The notes beneath the pieces were generated by a model. It was not told the origin of the DNA, did not search any database, and worked only from the letters and a program-made list of their open reading frames with translations. Both the position numbers and the translations under genes were made by a program. A stretch of 64,000 nucleotides of DNA, from the NCBI GenBank assembly GCA_949358305.1, contig OX442317.1:7816186-7880185 (forward strand). Reading direction: 5' to 3'. The DNA comes from Strigamia acuminata. Taxonomy: Eukaryota; Arthropoda; Chilopoda; Geophilomorpha; Linotaeniidae. This document shows, in pieces, positions 1 through 12,800 of the stretch. The number at the start of each line of letters is the position of its first letter. The stretch's first letter is position 1.

Positions 1-3000
1 TTCTCATTTCTTCAAAATATTCAAAGTCCTTCTTTAATAATTCTTTCTCTTTGGAAGTCTCACACACATGAATTTTCTTGCCACAAAAATATTTCTCAGT
101 TTTTCAAATCATAAATATTTAAAATTATCTGTACAGCGTTTTCCCTAAAGAGTACCAACCACCGACGATCTTGACTGTAAAATAGCGCCACCTATATTTC
201 CTTCGCCCAGCATCTTGATTCCAAATTCAGACTGCAATTCACCGTTTAACCAAAATCACTGTTTCCTAAAGAAAAACAAAACATAAATACAAACTATTCA
301 ACTTCAGAAAAAATAAACTTTTTCTTTTCCCCCCTTTTATACATGTAAACTTAGTATTCTTGTGAAATTTAACCATTTCTTTTCCTCCCCATAAGCATGA
401 ACACATTTATTTCTCTCCATTGTAGGTCAATCGGATGTGTGTAGTGATGATAATGGCATCCAGCCAACAACTTTTTTTCCCTTTTTTGTCCGCACTGCAT
501 TACTCTCGCACAAATTCTGATTCCTAAAAACGATATAAAGTCTGATCTAACCAAGAAAAAAAATTGCTTCATTTCCCTTCCTGTCTTCACATAATACAAC
601 ATTAATTAATTTACACAAAAAAAAGCTTATTAATAAAAATATGACATTTCAACATTATCCATATTGAACAAAAGCACTTTGCGTCTCTTCTCTTTTGACA
701 CCATTATTATTGGCCGACTTCCAGCAATAAAAAATTCTTTGGACCCAGAAAACTTAGAAAGAATATGCAATGAGCAATTTTTTTTTCCTTCTTTACTTTT
801 ATCAATATAATCTAAAACAATAAAAGCAGTTTATTTACTCCTGATAGCACATTTCATGCGAATTGAAATTTAGTTATAAAAATAAGTGACGCAGTTAAAC
901 ATCGTAAAATTGTAAAATAAACCAGAAACAGAATAATCCGCATTAAATATCTCCTTCGCTTTTCACTTGAAAAATAAATATGGTCTCACATCGTGAACTA
1001 ACCAGACCTAAATCCGAAATAACCCTTACAGGACAACCCACGTTGTTTGCCTTTCGCAATTGAGCAATCAATGACATCACTCACATTCTTTTCCAATTGA
1101 ATTTGTGACCATGACCAACACGACGGAACTGCGAAAGAACAAGAAACACAATCAAACAAGACTCGACAAGTTTTAAATATTTTTTGTCGAGTTATGTAGG
1201 TACCTGGTATCACTCAGTCAGTAATCGTGGTATCACTGGTGGTCGATGTCGCAACAACCAAAGTGGAAATCTAACCAGTATTTAAAGTGGAAATCTAACG
1301 CCATAAGAGCATAGACACTAGCCAGATGATTTAAACCACATCACCACTCCAAATCTCTTAAAACCTTGTTTTCCCCCAATTAACTTAAAAAGCAAACGGA
1401 CGAAGTCTTTAAAAATGATTAAACAATGACAACAGAATTAGCAAACAATTCAAACAACAACTAATTATGTTAAAATACTTAATTCATGTAATTACACAGC
1501 CATGAGGTGTAAATAAATGTTTAATAAGAGCGTAATTAATTGAGCATGAATCGGCCGTAATTAATCAAACGAAGCGTGATATTAAATAGCCATAATTTCG
1601 AAAAATTATTTGACCACAAAATCGAGCAATTTAAAAACGCTAATACCCAAAATATTGCTGCCTGAGGAATAGGTTATAAAAAGATCCTTAAAGTGGAAAA
1701 GAGTTGTCAGGTGAAGAACAAATTGAAGTCACTTTATCACAGTCTCTTGGTTAGCGGTATAGAAAGAAAAAAGTCGTAAAAATTGTTGAGTAATCCTCCA
1801 GAGAAAATGAAAGACAATTGAGTTGTCAAATGAGAAAGGCATGAAATACCCCGGCTTATCTCCACTATAAATTTTCTTTACTTGCATTGCTTTTTTAAAA
1901 AAAAAAAAAAAAAAAAAAAGAATAATAATAAAAAGAGAAAATATAAAACTTTTTGCGATAATAATAATCTCATTAAACTCGAATGCGATGCTGCCCTGCC
2001 TTACCCCGAGCGAATATTTCAAGAAGAGATCTATAAATGAACTAATTGGGCTGTAAAATGGGCACCAATAGGCCAGATAATAACCCCAAAATAGACTTAA
2101 ACCTAAAGAAAAAAAAATTAATTGCAAAAATACATGACAATATTCCTCATTTGATTGCATTAAATCGTAATTGAGATGATTTTTCAGCTTTATTTAATTC
2201 AGTTGAATTAAACTCAAGATTTTTATCTTAAAAACACGAGTCCTGAAGCTAATGAAGAACCTCGAAAGAGTATAAAAGCACGCCAAACTGGTTGTAAAAA
2301 GTGTAGGTTAAGAAATCAAGAGTAATTGCGCATCTGCCTAACTAATTGCTAATCATTAATTCGTCATAAAGGACACTCTTTTCAAGCATACACTATTAGT
2401 TCTCGAGTTTAAAAACCTGATCCTTAATGATGATGATGCAACATTGTTACTGGAGCATTGGTCCGTTGAGAATTGCAGACGGGTATCATCTTAAAAGTAC
2501 AATTTCCTAAGGGTATCATTAAGATAACTATTTAACTCCGACTTCTCCATGCTTATTCGAAAAACAACTGCTCAAGTCTGCAGGATCTCAGTGATTACTA
2601 AAGTCTCGAAAGAAAACGCGGGAAAAAATGATTAAAGACGTTTTTAATGAGTGCCAAGACAAATATTTCTTTTCGGAGATAATTAGACCTTGTACAAAGT
2701 AAAAAAAAAATAAAAATTAAAAAAATTAATTTTTTTAAGCTCTTTTTTCACGAATTAATTTTTTTAAATTAATATGAATGCTAATTACTTAATTTCATCC
2801 TGCTAAGTAAATTGATTAATGGTGTTTTTAAATTTAAAAAATATTAACAAGAGATTTTCTTTTCTAATCGATTTCAAACTCGGGTAGAATATTTCAGTAA
2901 AAACCTGCAAATATATTTTTATTTTTTATATTAAAACTAATTAAATTTAACTTCTCGTAGTGCTGTGTGATGCTACATATTGAAGCAAAATATTAATTGT

Positions 3001-5229
3001 ATGGATAACAAATAAATGATGTCAAACTAATGCCCTATTCACACTTAAACCACTTTTGTAGAAAACCTGTGTGAAAACCTGTACCACAGGTTTTCTAGAA
3101 CTCAAAACAAGATGGCGGACTTTTCTACAACTCAAGTTGAAGAAAAGTATTCTTAAACTTGACGTCACAACTGCAAAACACGCTCCCATTGTGTCATGTG
3201 ACTAGTTTTGGGCTGACGTTGACACTTGCACAAAACTATCCTTAAGTGTGAACAACTGATTTCAGATTTGAAGAATTTAGACTTTTAGAAAATCATGTTC
3301 TAGAAAAGTGGTTTAAGTGTGAACCACGCATTAAATATTTTCATTGATGAAAGTAGAAAAAATGTCTTTCCGGATTGCAGTTGAATATTTTAGCCCAATC
3401 CGGACCGATATCATATTTTGTCCCTATCTGTTACATACCAGTAACCCCACATTACACAGTTTGCGGCAGTTACTTTTCCCTTATATAACCCCCGTTAATA
3501 TGCCTATAAGTACAGTAAAAAACTTATAACTCTACCGGAGCTTACACTATTTCTAAAAATAGCGTAGTTTTCCACTATTTACGTCACTGACTAAAAATTT
3601 GGATTAGCTCTACTACGTCTATGCAATTTTTGCATTTCAACGGTTAAAGTGGCAGAAGCGCTTTTCAACAAAAAAAGCCGTTGGAAGGCACGCCCTACAT
3701 CAGGTTATAGTTACCATAACCAATATTTTTTGTTTATTTTTTATTTAAAAAAAAATCAGTGTACATAAAACAAAAAAAAATGTATATAATTTTTTTTTTC
3801 GGAATGTAAATTACATAATTCTCAGATGGTACGACAGAATTAGGACACCGTTATGTGGAATGAGATTTTCTTGCTCCCAATTTCCCCCATCTCAAATCAT
3901 AACATACCAGTAATAGAAACAAATTACACAATTAAAAATAATAAATAAATCCATCATTGCTTATTCTTACACATATAGTCATGTTTAGAAATTTAAATTA
4001 TTCTAATAATAACATATCACGTTATATTATTACTTTTTCTGTGTTTATGAGACAGTTATGACACGAGAAACCACCCAAAAACATTTTCATCACAATCCAC
4101 ACAATCATCGCTTTCTTGCTATATTCATCTATAATTGACAGTAAAGTTGCTCAAATTCTATTGACAAAACAATTCGATTATAATTTTCTTTTTAAAAAAA
4201 AACCGACCACTTTGTAACAATCACGTAAGCAGTCTACTCATCCTATCATATCAGCACTTTGTTGCGCATGCGCTCACCGCTTTCCGAATGACAAAAGTAG
4301 AAATAAAATGGCGGTAATCGTCTCGATCTAACTTTACTTCGCAACGTTTCTCTTCGAAATAAATTTTTTCAAAACCCCTGATTGATAAATTCGAATAATA
4401 AAAACCATAGAAAACAAAATAAAACAAAATAAAACAAAATGTAGTCAATTACCTTATGGAATACAACTATCGGACGGATCGACTACAATTTTCCTTTTTA
4501 ATTTCAGCTAATACGCCATTTTAAGATAATAATTTAGGAATGAATATTTGATTATATTTTTTTTTTACATTCCAAAAGGTAGTATAATAATAATAAAAAT
4601 AATAAAATAAAATAAAATAAAATAAAATGCAAATTGCTAATTTTCTTAATTTTCTTAATTAAATTTTTAGTTATCTTTTCAAATTTAAAGGATGTCCTGA
4701 GAAGAAATTTCATATATATTTATATTCATATATACAACATTGTATTTTGGCACAGATTTTTTGTCATTGCAAAATTGTAAACAAGTCACAAAGAGAGTAG
4801 AGATGGGGATGAGAACAGATGTCGCGCTTTGGTTGTAGATAGTGAAGAGAGAGATATCTGATTAAGAGAGTGAGAGAAAGATAGGAAGGAGGAAAGAACA
4901 CAAGAAATAAGTTCGGGAAAAAGTTGCCAACACCCACCATACCAAACACCCTAAAATGACTAAATTGCACATTCCTAATATCTAAACAACTTTAGAAATG
5001 AGAAGCTTCGTTGAGGGGAAGTTTGAGAAATATTATGGAACAATTTCTTGCACTATCAAATTCAAGTTTCTCCACAAGTGTGTGAGTAATCAACAGTTTT
5101 GCAGCCGGATTTTTCATTTCATCCGATTCCGGCCCTTTTTTCCGTCTCCTCAGGAGCCCTGAGAGAAAAATTGAACATCTTCACACCTCCTAAGTGTTTT
5201 GTATCCCGTCTGATTGGATGGGGTCATCA
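1..5229. other. Downstream flank of the ADAMTSL gene
   Basis: AT-rich DNA below the stop at 5230. No coding exon is supported. I searched the minus strand for a PLAC-type CCxxC cysteine cluster and found none in an open frame. No convincing close poly(A) signal was found. Contents: homopolymer and TAAAA runs (e.g. 4405-4440, 4585-4628), a MITE at 3038-3323, and otherwise nothing recognisable. Confidence 0.6.
3038..3323. mobile_element. MITE with TTCACACTTAAACCACTTTT inverted repeats
   Basis: The left end TTCACACTTAAACCACTTTT recurs inverted at the right end as AAAAGTGGTTTAAGTGTGAA. Similarity extends outward past four unmatched bases to TAATGC / GCATTA. No open frame of note. Superfamily not assigned. 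Confidence 0.7.
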
Positions 5230-5385
5230 TTACTTATTCTTCGGACACACTGGGCCTCTGCACGGTCTCACAACTGCCGGCCTCGGTGTGTCGCGACACG
5301 CGTTACCTGCTGTTTTCCTCGTGCCAATCCACACGCATTGCACTATGCGGCTCCGGAAACCCAGTTCGCCGCACGACACAGTACA
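5230..5385 (-). CDS. ADAMTSL1/3-like: ADAMTSL exon 18: TSP1 repeat 10 and stop
   Basis: 156 nt including TAA; acceptor gttcttggtgcag. Encodes CTVSCGELGFRSRIVQCVWI through CRDTPRPAVVRPCRGPVCPK and ends NK-stop. This is where vertebrate ADAMTSL1 goes on into the PLAC domain. A possible donor, AA|GTAATG, overlaps the last codons, so a further exon outside the window cannot be excluded. Several long open frames on the opposite strand here are shadows of this exon. Confidence 0.85.
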   Translation of the reverse strand, partial: CTVSCGELGFRSRIVQCVWIGTRKTAGNACRDTPRPAVVRPCRGPVCPKNK

Positions 5386-6437
5386 CTGCACCAAGAACAA
5401 CGAGTTAGGCATCGACAACAATCAAAACTCGTTACGTTTCCTTTACCTGAGACCACTCTCCGGTCCGCCATGTTCCTTTACATTGGTCGCTGTAGCACTG
5501 ACGGCGCTGCCTCGGCTTTGTCTTCATATTGCACGTGGTGTCCACTATGGTCGTGCCGTTCTTTAGTTTACATCGAACTGTCCTTCTTTGACTCGCCATG
5601 TTGGTAGCCGCACATCTGGAAACTTCGCACTAAATCAAACAAAGCGTTAGGCTTATTTCTTTTCGTCCGCCACCTGGTGGCAATCTGTTTGAACCACATA
5701 TTTTAACCCTAAGTCGCTTATATGTGTGTCTCTTTGTGTTCAATTTCCTCAACTCTTTTAATTATTCAAAGCACGTTGTTGATTTTGTCATATAATATTC
5801 CGGTGCATTATTAATAAACCTTTTCCATCCTTTCGAAAAGCCGATCCTGTTTACTTACCGGTAGCCATTCGGTGGCCTCCCAATGTGGACATTCCTCCAT
5901 TCCACATTTTTGTTTGGTCAATGGAGGCTGCATGCCTGCGTCTATACACAGACTATGATCCACTGTCTTGGAGACATTGTGTAGGCGAACAACACACTGG
6001 CTGGCACGGACTTGATAGGCCCCGCTCCCGCACGACTGTGAGCAGGCTGACCAGTCTGTGACCATCCAGTCAAACTCCAAATTTTCAGCTTTTCCTTTTT
6101 AAATAAATGAAATGTAAAAAATAAATCTATCCGACTTATTACGCTAAATAAACGGAACCTTTACCTTTCCCTAATATAAAACTACTCGCCACAGCATGAT
6201 CACCGAGACCCTCAATGTCAAGATCGTCGTTGCCAACGACGACGGGTCTGGGTCCATTATTTGAGCTGAAAGTGTGTTTAATGTTCGTGAGCAGCTGCTG
6301 GATGTGAGGCATCACCCGCATATCCGTGACTTTATCCAAATCGGCTTTCGTAAGCGAGATAGATCTGTCTTGGCCAGCTTCTGTCACCGCCTTCTCGGCG
6401 CTCTGATCCGCAACTGCGTCCCAAATCGGCGTCTAAT

Positions 6438-6469
<32 letters not shown>

Positions 6470-9400
6470 ATACGGAGTAATAAATAATAAACATCACCTC
6501 GATTGAATTTTTATCTTCGGGTGGCAAGTGATTTTCCTTCTCTTTATTTAGCCAGGAAAATGGCGGCGCGTTGTCCGGTTCGGTCGGTTTGGGCGGCGGT
6601 TTTTTATTAAATGGTTTTTCCTCTGCAAACACCAATCAAAAAACATAAAATATAAAAAGAAAACAAAACAAAAGCTTGTTGCACTTTAAGCACTCACTCG
6701 GACTAAATGGTCGATGTGAATCAACCACATTAGGAGGTCGGTCAATACTCATTCCTGGCTCAGGTGGAATCCATTTAGGTGCAGCAGGTCCCTTGACAAT
6801 CACGGTGATGTTGGCTCGAGAACGACCAGCTATGCACGTATAAACACCGCTATCTATTGCTTGCAGTGACCGGATCCGAAGCGCCCCGTTCTTCGATATT
6901 TTTAATCGCCCCGAATACTAAAAAAACAAAATTAAATTAAAAAATTAAAAATTAAAAAATAATAAAAAATAAAAATTAAAAATTAAAAAATAATAAAAAA
7001 TTAAAATTAAAAATTAAAATTAAAAAATTAAAAAAAATTAAAATTAAAAAATTAAAAATTAAAATGAATAATCACGGTTAATAATCCTTGGTTTTTGGTC
7101 CAGCGGATCCTGGAGCGGTTGAATTTCCCGACCGGACACTTAACGGTGAGGTGCGTTCCACGATACAAAATGGCTCTTCCCCCGATCTTTAGAGACACCC
7201 GCCTTCGCGGTCCACTTTGCACGTAGGCCTGTTTGATGTAATAGATGCGGGGCGATGCAGTCGAGGGGCTGTGACGACCGGGCACGCACTGCTTGACATT
7301 ACAAGCTTTATTGGTCGCTATCCGCGCACCTGAGCACTGCGACGGGTTTCTGTCCACCATTTGTCCTAAAGCTTGCACTTGTTGGCATTGCAATTTGCGT
7401 GTCTTCATCCCTCCTCCGCACGACTTTGAGCACTTGGTCCAGGGGCCGGGCACCCACTTGGGTGGACAATCGAACACGTTGCAGAATTGCTGAGCGCGAG
7501 GCGGCGGCTGTGTGCACACGCCATTCGGAACGACCAATGTGTTTCCTCCGCGCGTCACTTCGTGCACACATTGGACGTGGCGTGTTTGTAAGCCGCTGCC
7601 GCACGGTTTGGAGCAAGGAGAAAAGTCGGACACATTCCATCTGAAAAGATTTCCCTCTCATTTTCATGCTTCAATGACAAATATGACTAATAGTAACACA
7701 ACCCGCATATTGTATTTCTCATTCAAACATTATTTATTTCCACTCTTCGTCTACACCCAAATTAAATTTAAATATTAAAATCCCAACCCGGCCCGTCTAC
7801 AGACAAATTGTGACTGGTATGGTCTTCGCTAGTGCAAACAGGGGACTGAAGACACTAGTTTGGGACGCATACTCACGTAAATAACGAGAACTCCCCTAAT
7901 ATTGGTTGATTGGCCTTTGTTACGTTGTCTAGGGGTATGGGGAATCCCGCTACCCGTTGCGGTGGTGCCACAAAGGCACGCCACACCGGCAACCGACCCG
8001 TCACAAAACCATTAAATATCGCCTTTGATGTTTCGCTGTATTGTCGTGATATACTGTGTTGCCCCTCCACCCTTGTTAAGCAGGACCAGATTAAGACCTT
8101 TGGGGCCCTACTATCGCCGGGCAACAGGCCTGAAGTGACTAATACTGTTTCTTGATTTTTCGCATGTTCTTGGGTTTTTTTCTTAACAAGGGGGGCCAGC
8201 GCCCCCCTTGACAATCCGGCCCTGACTACTGTGCTGATCCCAACTTACCTTGGGGGACACGGTTGATCGTTGCAAGTTTGCGTTAACACGTCCGGTTTTT
8301 TGCTAATATCGCATAGATAAGGACTGACTAGCACTTGGTCGTTGTCCCGAATACATTGGATGATGGATTCCCGCACGCCTGAAATGATTTCATCATTGTT
8401 TTTTCTCTTTTAAATATCTTATTGGTGTGTGGTTAGGCGCACCTCCTAGACAGGAAGCGCTGCACGGCGTGAATCCCGTTTGTCTCCACGAGTACGAGAT
8501 TTTATTCTTGTGGTCTTCGACGTAATTTGCACTACTGTCCATTTGACTCATAGCACATGGTTTCATGGTGCAATGCTCAATCTCTGCCGGTTTATTTCCT
8601 GCAATTGAAATCCTCGCGTTAAGTTCCAAAACTTTTAATTAATTCATTAATTAAACGGATGACATCTTGGTTTTTTTTTTTTTTTTTTTAGGTGTAAATT
8701 CTCACCGCGAGTGACAAAAAACACAAGTTTTTCAAACACTGGCTCGAAACAAAAGAATATATCAGACTTGATTTGCTATCAACTTACTGTTCGAGCAAAG
8801 TAAACAACCCAAAGTTCCCCATCCTCTATTGTTACAGCCGCGGCCATTTTTTTCGTTTGTCAAAAACAAATCCAAATGAAAACAAAAATTCCAACATCAA
8901 CCCACAAAATGGCAGCGACTTTAAAACATCAAGTGTTTGCATTGTCACGCGAAGTAAAGTAACCAATTCTCATTAAAACTCCTCATTTATTCCCATCAAT
9001 TTTCACTTTACAGTGAACGAAAAAGAAATAAGAAACGTGCTGCTTCTTTTTTCTTTTATTTATTCCTTCGTGTTTGACCATTTATTCTTGTTTGCATCGC
9101 GTCGCGTGTCCCCGATGGTTTCCTTCCACCGAGGCCACGTGACGAAGTGACTTTTGCCTATCTCGTACGAACGAGAAGTCGCATCGACCGAAGTTCGTGG
9201 TCAAACCTTGACAGCAATTTAAAAAATCAAAAAATCAATTTTGTATGACCAGTTGACCACTGACAAATCCAAAAAAAGAAAAAAAAACCACCAAGATGGC
9301 AAAAATGCAGGAGGAAATTGCAAGGATTTTGCCGAATCAGGTTTTAAGGGATTTCTAATTGAAATTCGGCAAGATCCCTTATCACATAACTTTACCAGGA

Positions 9401-9797
9401 CATTCCTTATCTGGTAACTTGGCTACCGTTCTTGAAAACTCGAGGAATATCTTACAATCGACTTTTCTTCTTCTGTAGCCTTCGCCACAGCTCACATTGC
9501 AGCTACCCCACGCCTCTGGCACGAAGCTATTATTTTTTTTTTTCAATAAAAAATAAAAAAAAAAACAATAAAAAAAAATTTAAAAAAAAAATATTATAAT
9601 AAAATATATATATAAACAGATAAAGAAAAACTGGAGTGATGAGAAAAGTGCCATCTGTACACCCCAAAGAAAATTGTCGCAAGATCGGGGATTTGTTGCT
9701 TGTCACAAGTGCAATGGAATTGCTCATTGGGGAGAAACTCCTTTCTTGATCCCACCTGTGACAGATGTCTATCTTTTTTTTTTAAATTAATTTTTTT

Positions 9798-9840
<43 letters not shown>

Positions 9841-12800
9841 CTACGCTTTCATGCAATGAAAAACACAATAGAAAAAAAAAGGTTCCCCCGACATTACTTG
9901 ATCCCTTTTCCCCGATTAAACAAAATGAATATGTCTAACGTATTACCCAAATGAACATTCTGCGAGTGCAGTGCCAAGTGAAAAGTGCCACTGAAGTGTA
10001 TGAGGCTGACATAAAGAACGAATTGCTTTTTTTTATATCTTTCTTTCTCCAGGCCCGTCGATGACCTTCGTACCGACGATGGGCCATTCAATTCGCCGCG
10101 TCTGGTTGAACTCGAGAAGCATCCGCAAGAAAAACAATTCGCTCCAAGTTCATGGGACTGTCCTGGAATTATCAACACAGCCACCGGAGGAAATAAAAAC
10201 AAAAAGAAGGAAGTGGAGATGGAAGAATGGAGAATGGAGAATGGAGAAGAGAGACACGAGGCAAGTCAAGTCAAGTGCAAGTAGTGACACAGCCAAAATG
10301 TAAGAAAAAGAAGAGAAAACACAAAGAAGCGTGATGGTGTGCTCGTGACAAACGGTGTGCTGGTGTTGTTGTGCTCAAGCAAAAGTGCACTACACAGCCT
10401 GCTGTTGAAATATTGAAATCACATACCTCACTGTCACCCATCCACACGCAAAGTACATTAGGTAATCGCTGAAAAAATTTTGCCATGAGTATCAAAATTG
10501 TCATGTACTGATAATTGATGGACAGTCCCGAGAAAAACAATTTTACCTTCGCGTTTACCTTCGTTCAGTGCAGCTAAAGTGAGCGCGTGAATCCTCACTC
10601 AGGGGCCCCAAACAAATCTTTTACAAAAAAAATTTTACAATGAAGTTAAATTATTTCTTAATTTTAACTTCTTCACATTGTTTGTGATAATTTCAGCCAA
10701 TGGCAGTATTTTATGACGTTTAAAAACTCCGTGACTCCGTTTAGGGACCTGTGTTTGTGCCAATTGTAAAATATTTTAACTGTAACTTGTTCTACTATTG
10801 CCTTTCTGATACAAATTATTTGTACATTTATGTATGTGACATTTGAATAATTTGTCAATAGTTAATGATTTGTAGCATTTATTCATTTTTCATGTGAACA
10901 ATTTACTCCGGCCCTGTCCTCACTTTAGCTGCCGAAGGTAAACAACGATAAGAAAACAAAACTTCTAATTCTAATCCAATAAAATTTACACCGCCCATCC
11001 ATTTTTCAGTCCCCATGAAAATGTTTCGATTAAACTCAAGTAAACAAATTATGAATTTACAAAAAAAGAAAAAAAGAAGAAGAAAAAGTTGAATGATGGA
11101 GAAAACAAGTTCCACTCGTCGTGATTTATTGCCATGTCATTGGAAACAAAATGCTTTTATCCGTTATTTCGCCCCTCTCTCTCACTCACTCATACATAAA
11201 TGCAATGACCATAACCTAATTTTTCCCCAACCAACTCAGCAATCTTGGATCCCCTGGTGGCATAATTGCAGAAACAATTCTTGTCTATAATGTTTATTTA
11301 TTTATTCCTCGATAATTCCCCACCTCTATTCATTAACCAACGTGACTAAAATAACAGATCCGCTAAAACTACACTTCTACACGCCTCTCATTCTAATTCA
11401 TTGCACGTTATGAGTGAAAAATTAATTTACCTCGGCTCTGATGATACAATGTGAGTCCCTGTGTATCTCTGCGCTTGAGGTGGTGGATAAGGCTGGACGA
11501 TAGGGGCCGCTTGTTCACGCACTGAAACGATACAAACAACGTGAAAAACACAAAACAAATGCAAATCAATTGATTTATATTCGTGTTGGAGCTAGAACTA
11601 GTCGCAAACTAAACTAATAACAGTTACGCGCTGTGTTTGTCTTACTATCAGGCTTTGGTTTATGGCAGGCGACACCCGACGTGCAGCTTCGTGTACTTTG
11701 AGGCTTTGTACGTTGGTCGCAAATGTTGCTAACATGTCCTCTGACGTCGCGACAATACACATTCCTCGTTTGATAGCCTTGGCCGCAAGAGACAGAACAC
11801 TGGAAGAGTAAAAAAGAAAATAATAATTATTGTCCACATTCGTTCCTTATCAAATGAAAAAAAAAAAATTTTTTTTTGTGATTGCCATACCCCTGACCAC
11901 GGACCCTCATGCCACTTGGGACAATCTTCGGTATTGCAGTGTTGTTTCGACTTGGGTTTCCGTTTAGAGCATCTTGTTTCTTCCACACGAGTTGATGTAC
12001 CGTCAGATGATGTTTCGGCGCAATAAACTTTGCGTTCTTGCCATCCGCCATCGCATGAGGCCGAACACGGACCCCAGTCTTCGATAACCCAGCTATTAAG
12101 GGAAAAATAAAATGAGTTTCTCTGTGACCAACGAGTCGACTTGTGAGGGGACAGTTGAAGGGAATTGAGATAATTAACCTGGAAGTTACCAGATTCGAAT
12201 CTGCGTTTTGGAATATTTCCAAAATCACACATTCCTGATGCAAAAGATAAAAATTACTTATAAAAAAATACAGAGTATAATTGTTTATCGATTTTTCTAT
12301 AAATTAAAAATCATGTTTTTGTCTTTTTGTATAACATCACCTTTAGTTTGAGTTTAAATTCACAAAACCGATAAAATGTGGTGTCAAGGTAAATTGTAGA
12401 GCAAATATCTGATATTATCACTGGATAATGGAAATATAACACAATAAAGTAGAGTCCAGACATGCTAAACACTAATTTATGCAAATTGTGTGTGTCAATG
12501 TTTGTGACTAACTCGAACTCTTGAAAGTTATGTGGTAGAAACTCAAAACTAGGTTTGCATGTTGATTTGCAATAAATACAAACTGCAGCAATTAAACGGT
12601 TTTGGTGCATTCAAAAATTTCTGTTTTTGCACAAAAACAGCCATAAATCATCATCAAAAGTTGCAAAAACAAAAAAAAACACAACTCTAAAGTGGTTTTT
12701 CAAGTGCTTTGTACAAACAAATTCAAAATGGCAGTTGAAATTCCATTTGTTATAATACTTGCAAAATACAGTATATTATAAAATATATTTTTGAACCATG

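Noticed and set aside
998-1213. Minus-strand segment after a good acceptor (cttgttctttcgcag) near 1131
   Set aside because: The frame has cysteines but no PLAC spacing, and the two other frames stop quickly; not enough to call an exon.
1729-2160. 143-codon minus open frame rich in phenylalanine and isoleucine
   Set aside because: Driven by poly-T tracts; no recognisable pattern.
1-5229. PLAC domain exon for the ADAMTSL gene
   Set aside because: Every adjacent pair of cysteine codons on the minus strand was inspected; none has the CCxxC context in an open frame.
5099-5607. Three overlapping plus-strand open frames up to 155 codons
   Set aside because: They are shadows of ADAMTSL exon 18 on the minus strand, where splice sites and TSP1 cysteines give a clear reading.
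7293-7778. Plus-strand open frames opposite exon 13
   Set aside because: Antisense of the TSP1-repeat exon; no domain or splice logic of their own.
7873-8214. Minus open frame of 113 codons in intron 12
   Set aside because: Lies in a G+C-rich transposon remnant, has no recognisable domain, and the ADAMTSL frame splices around it.
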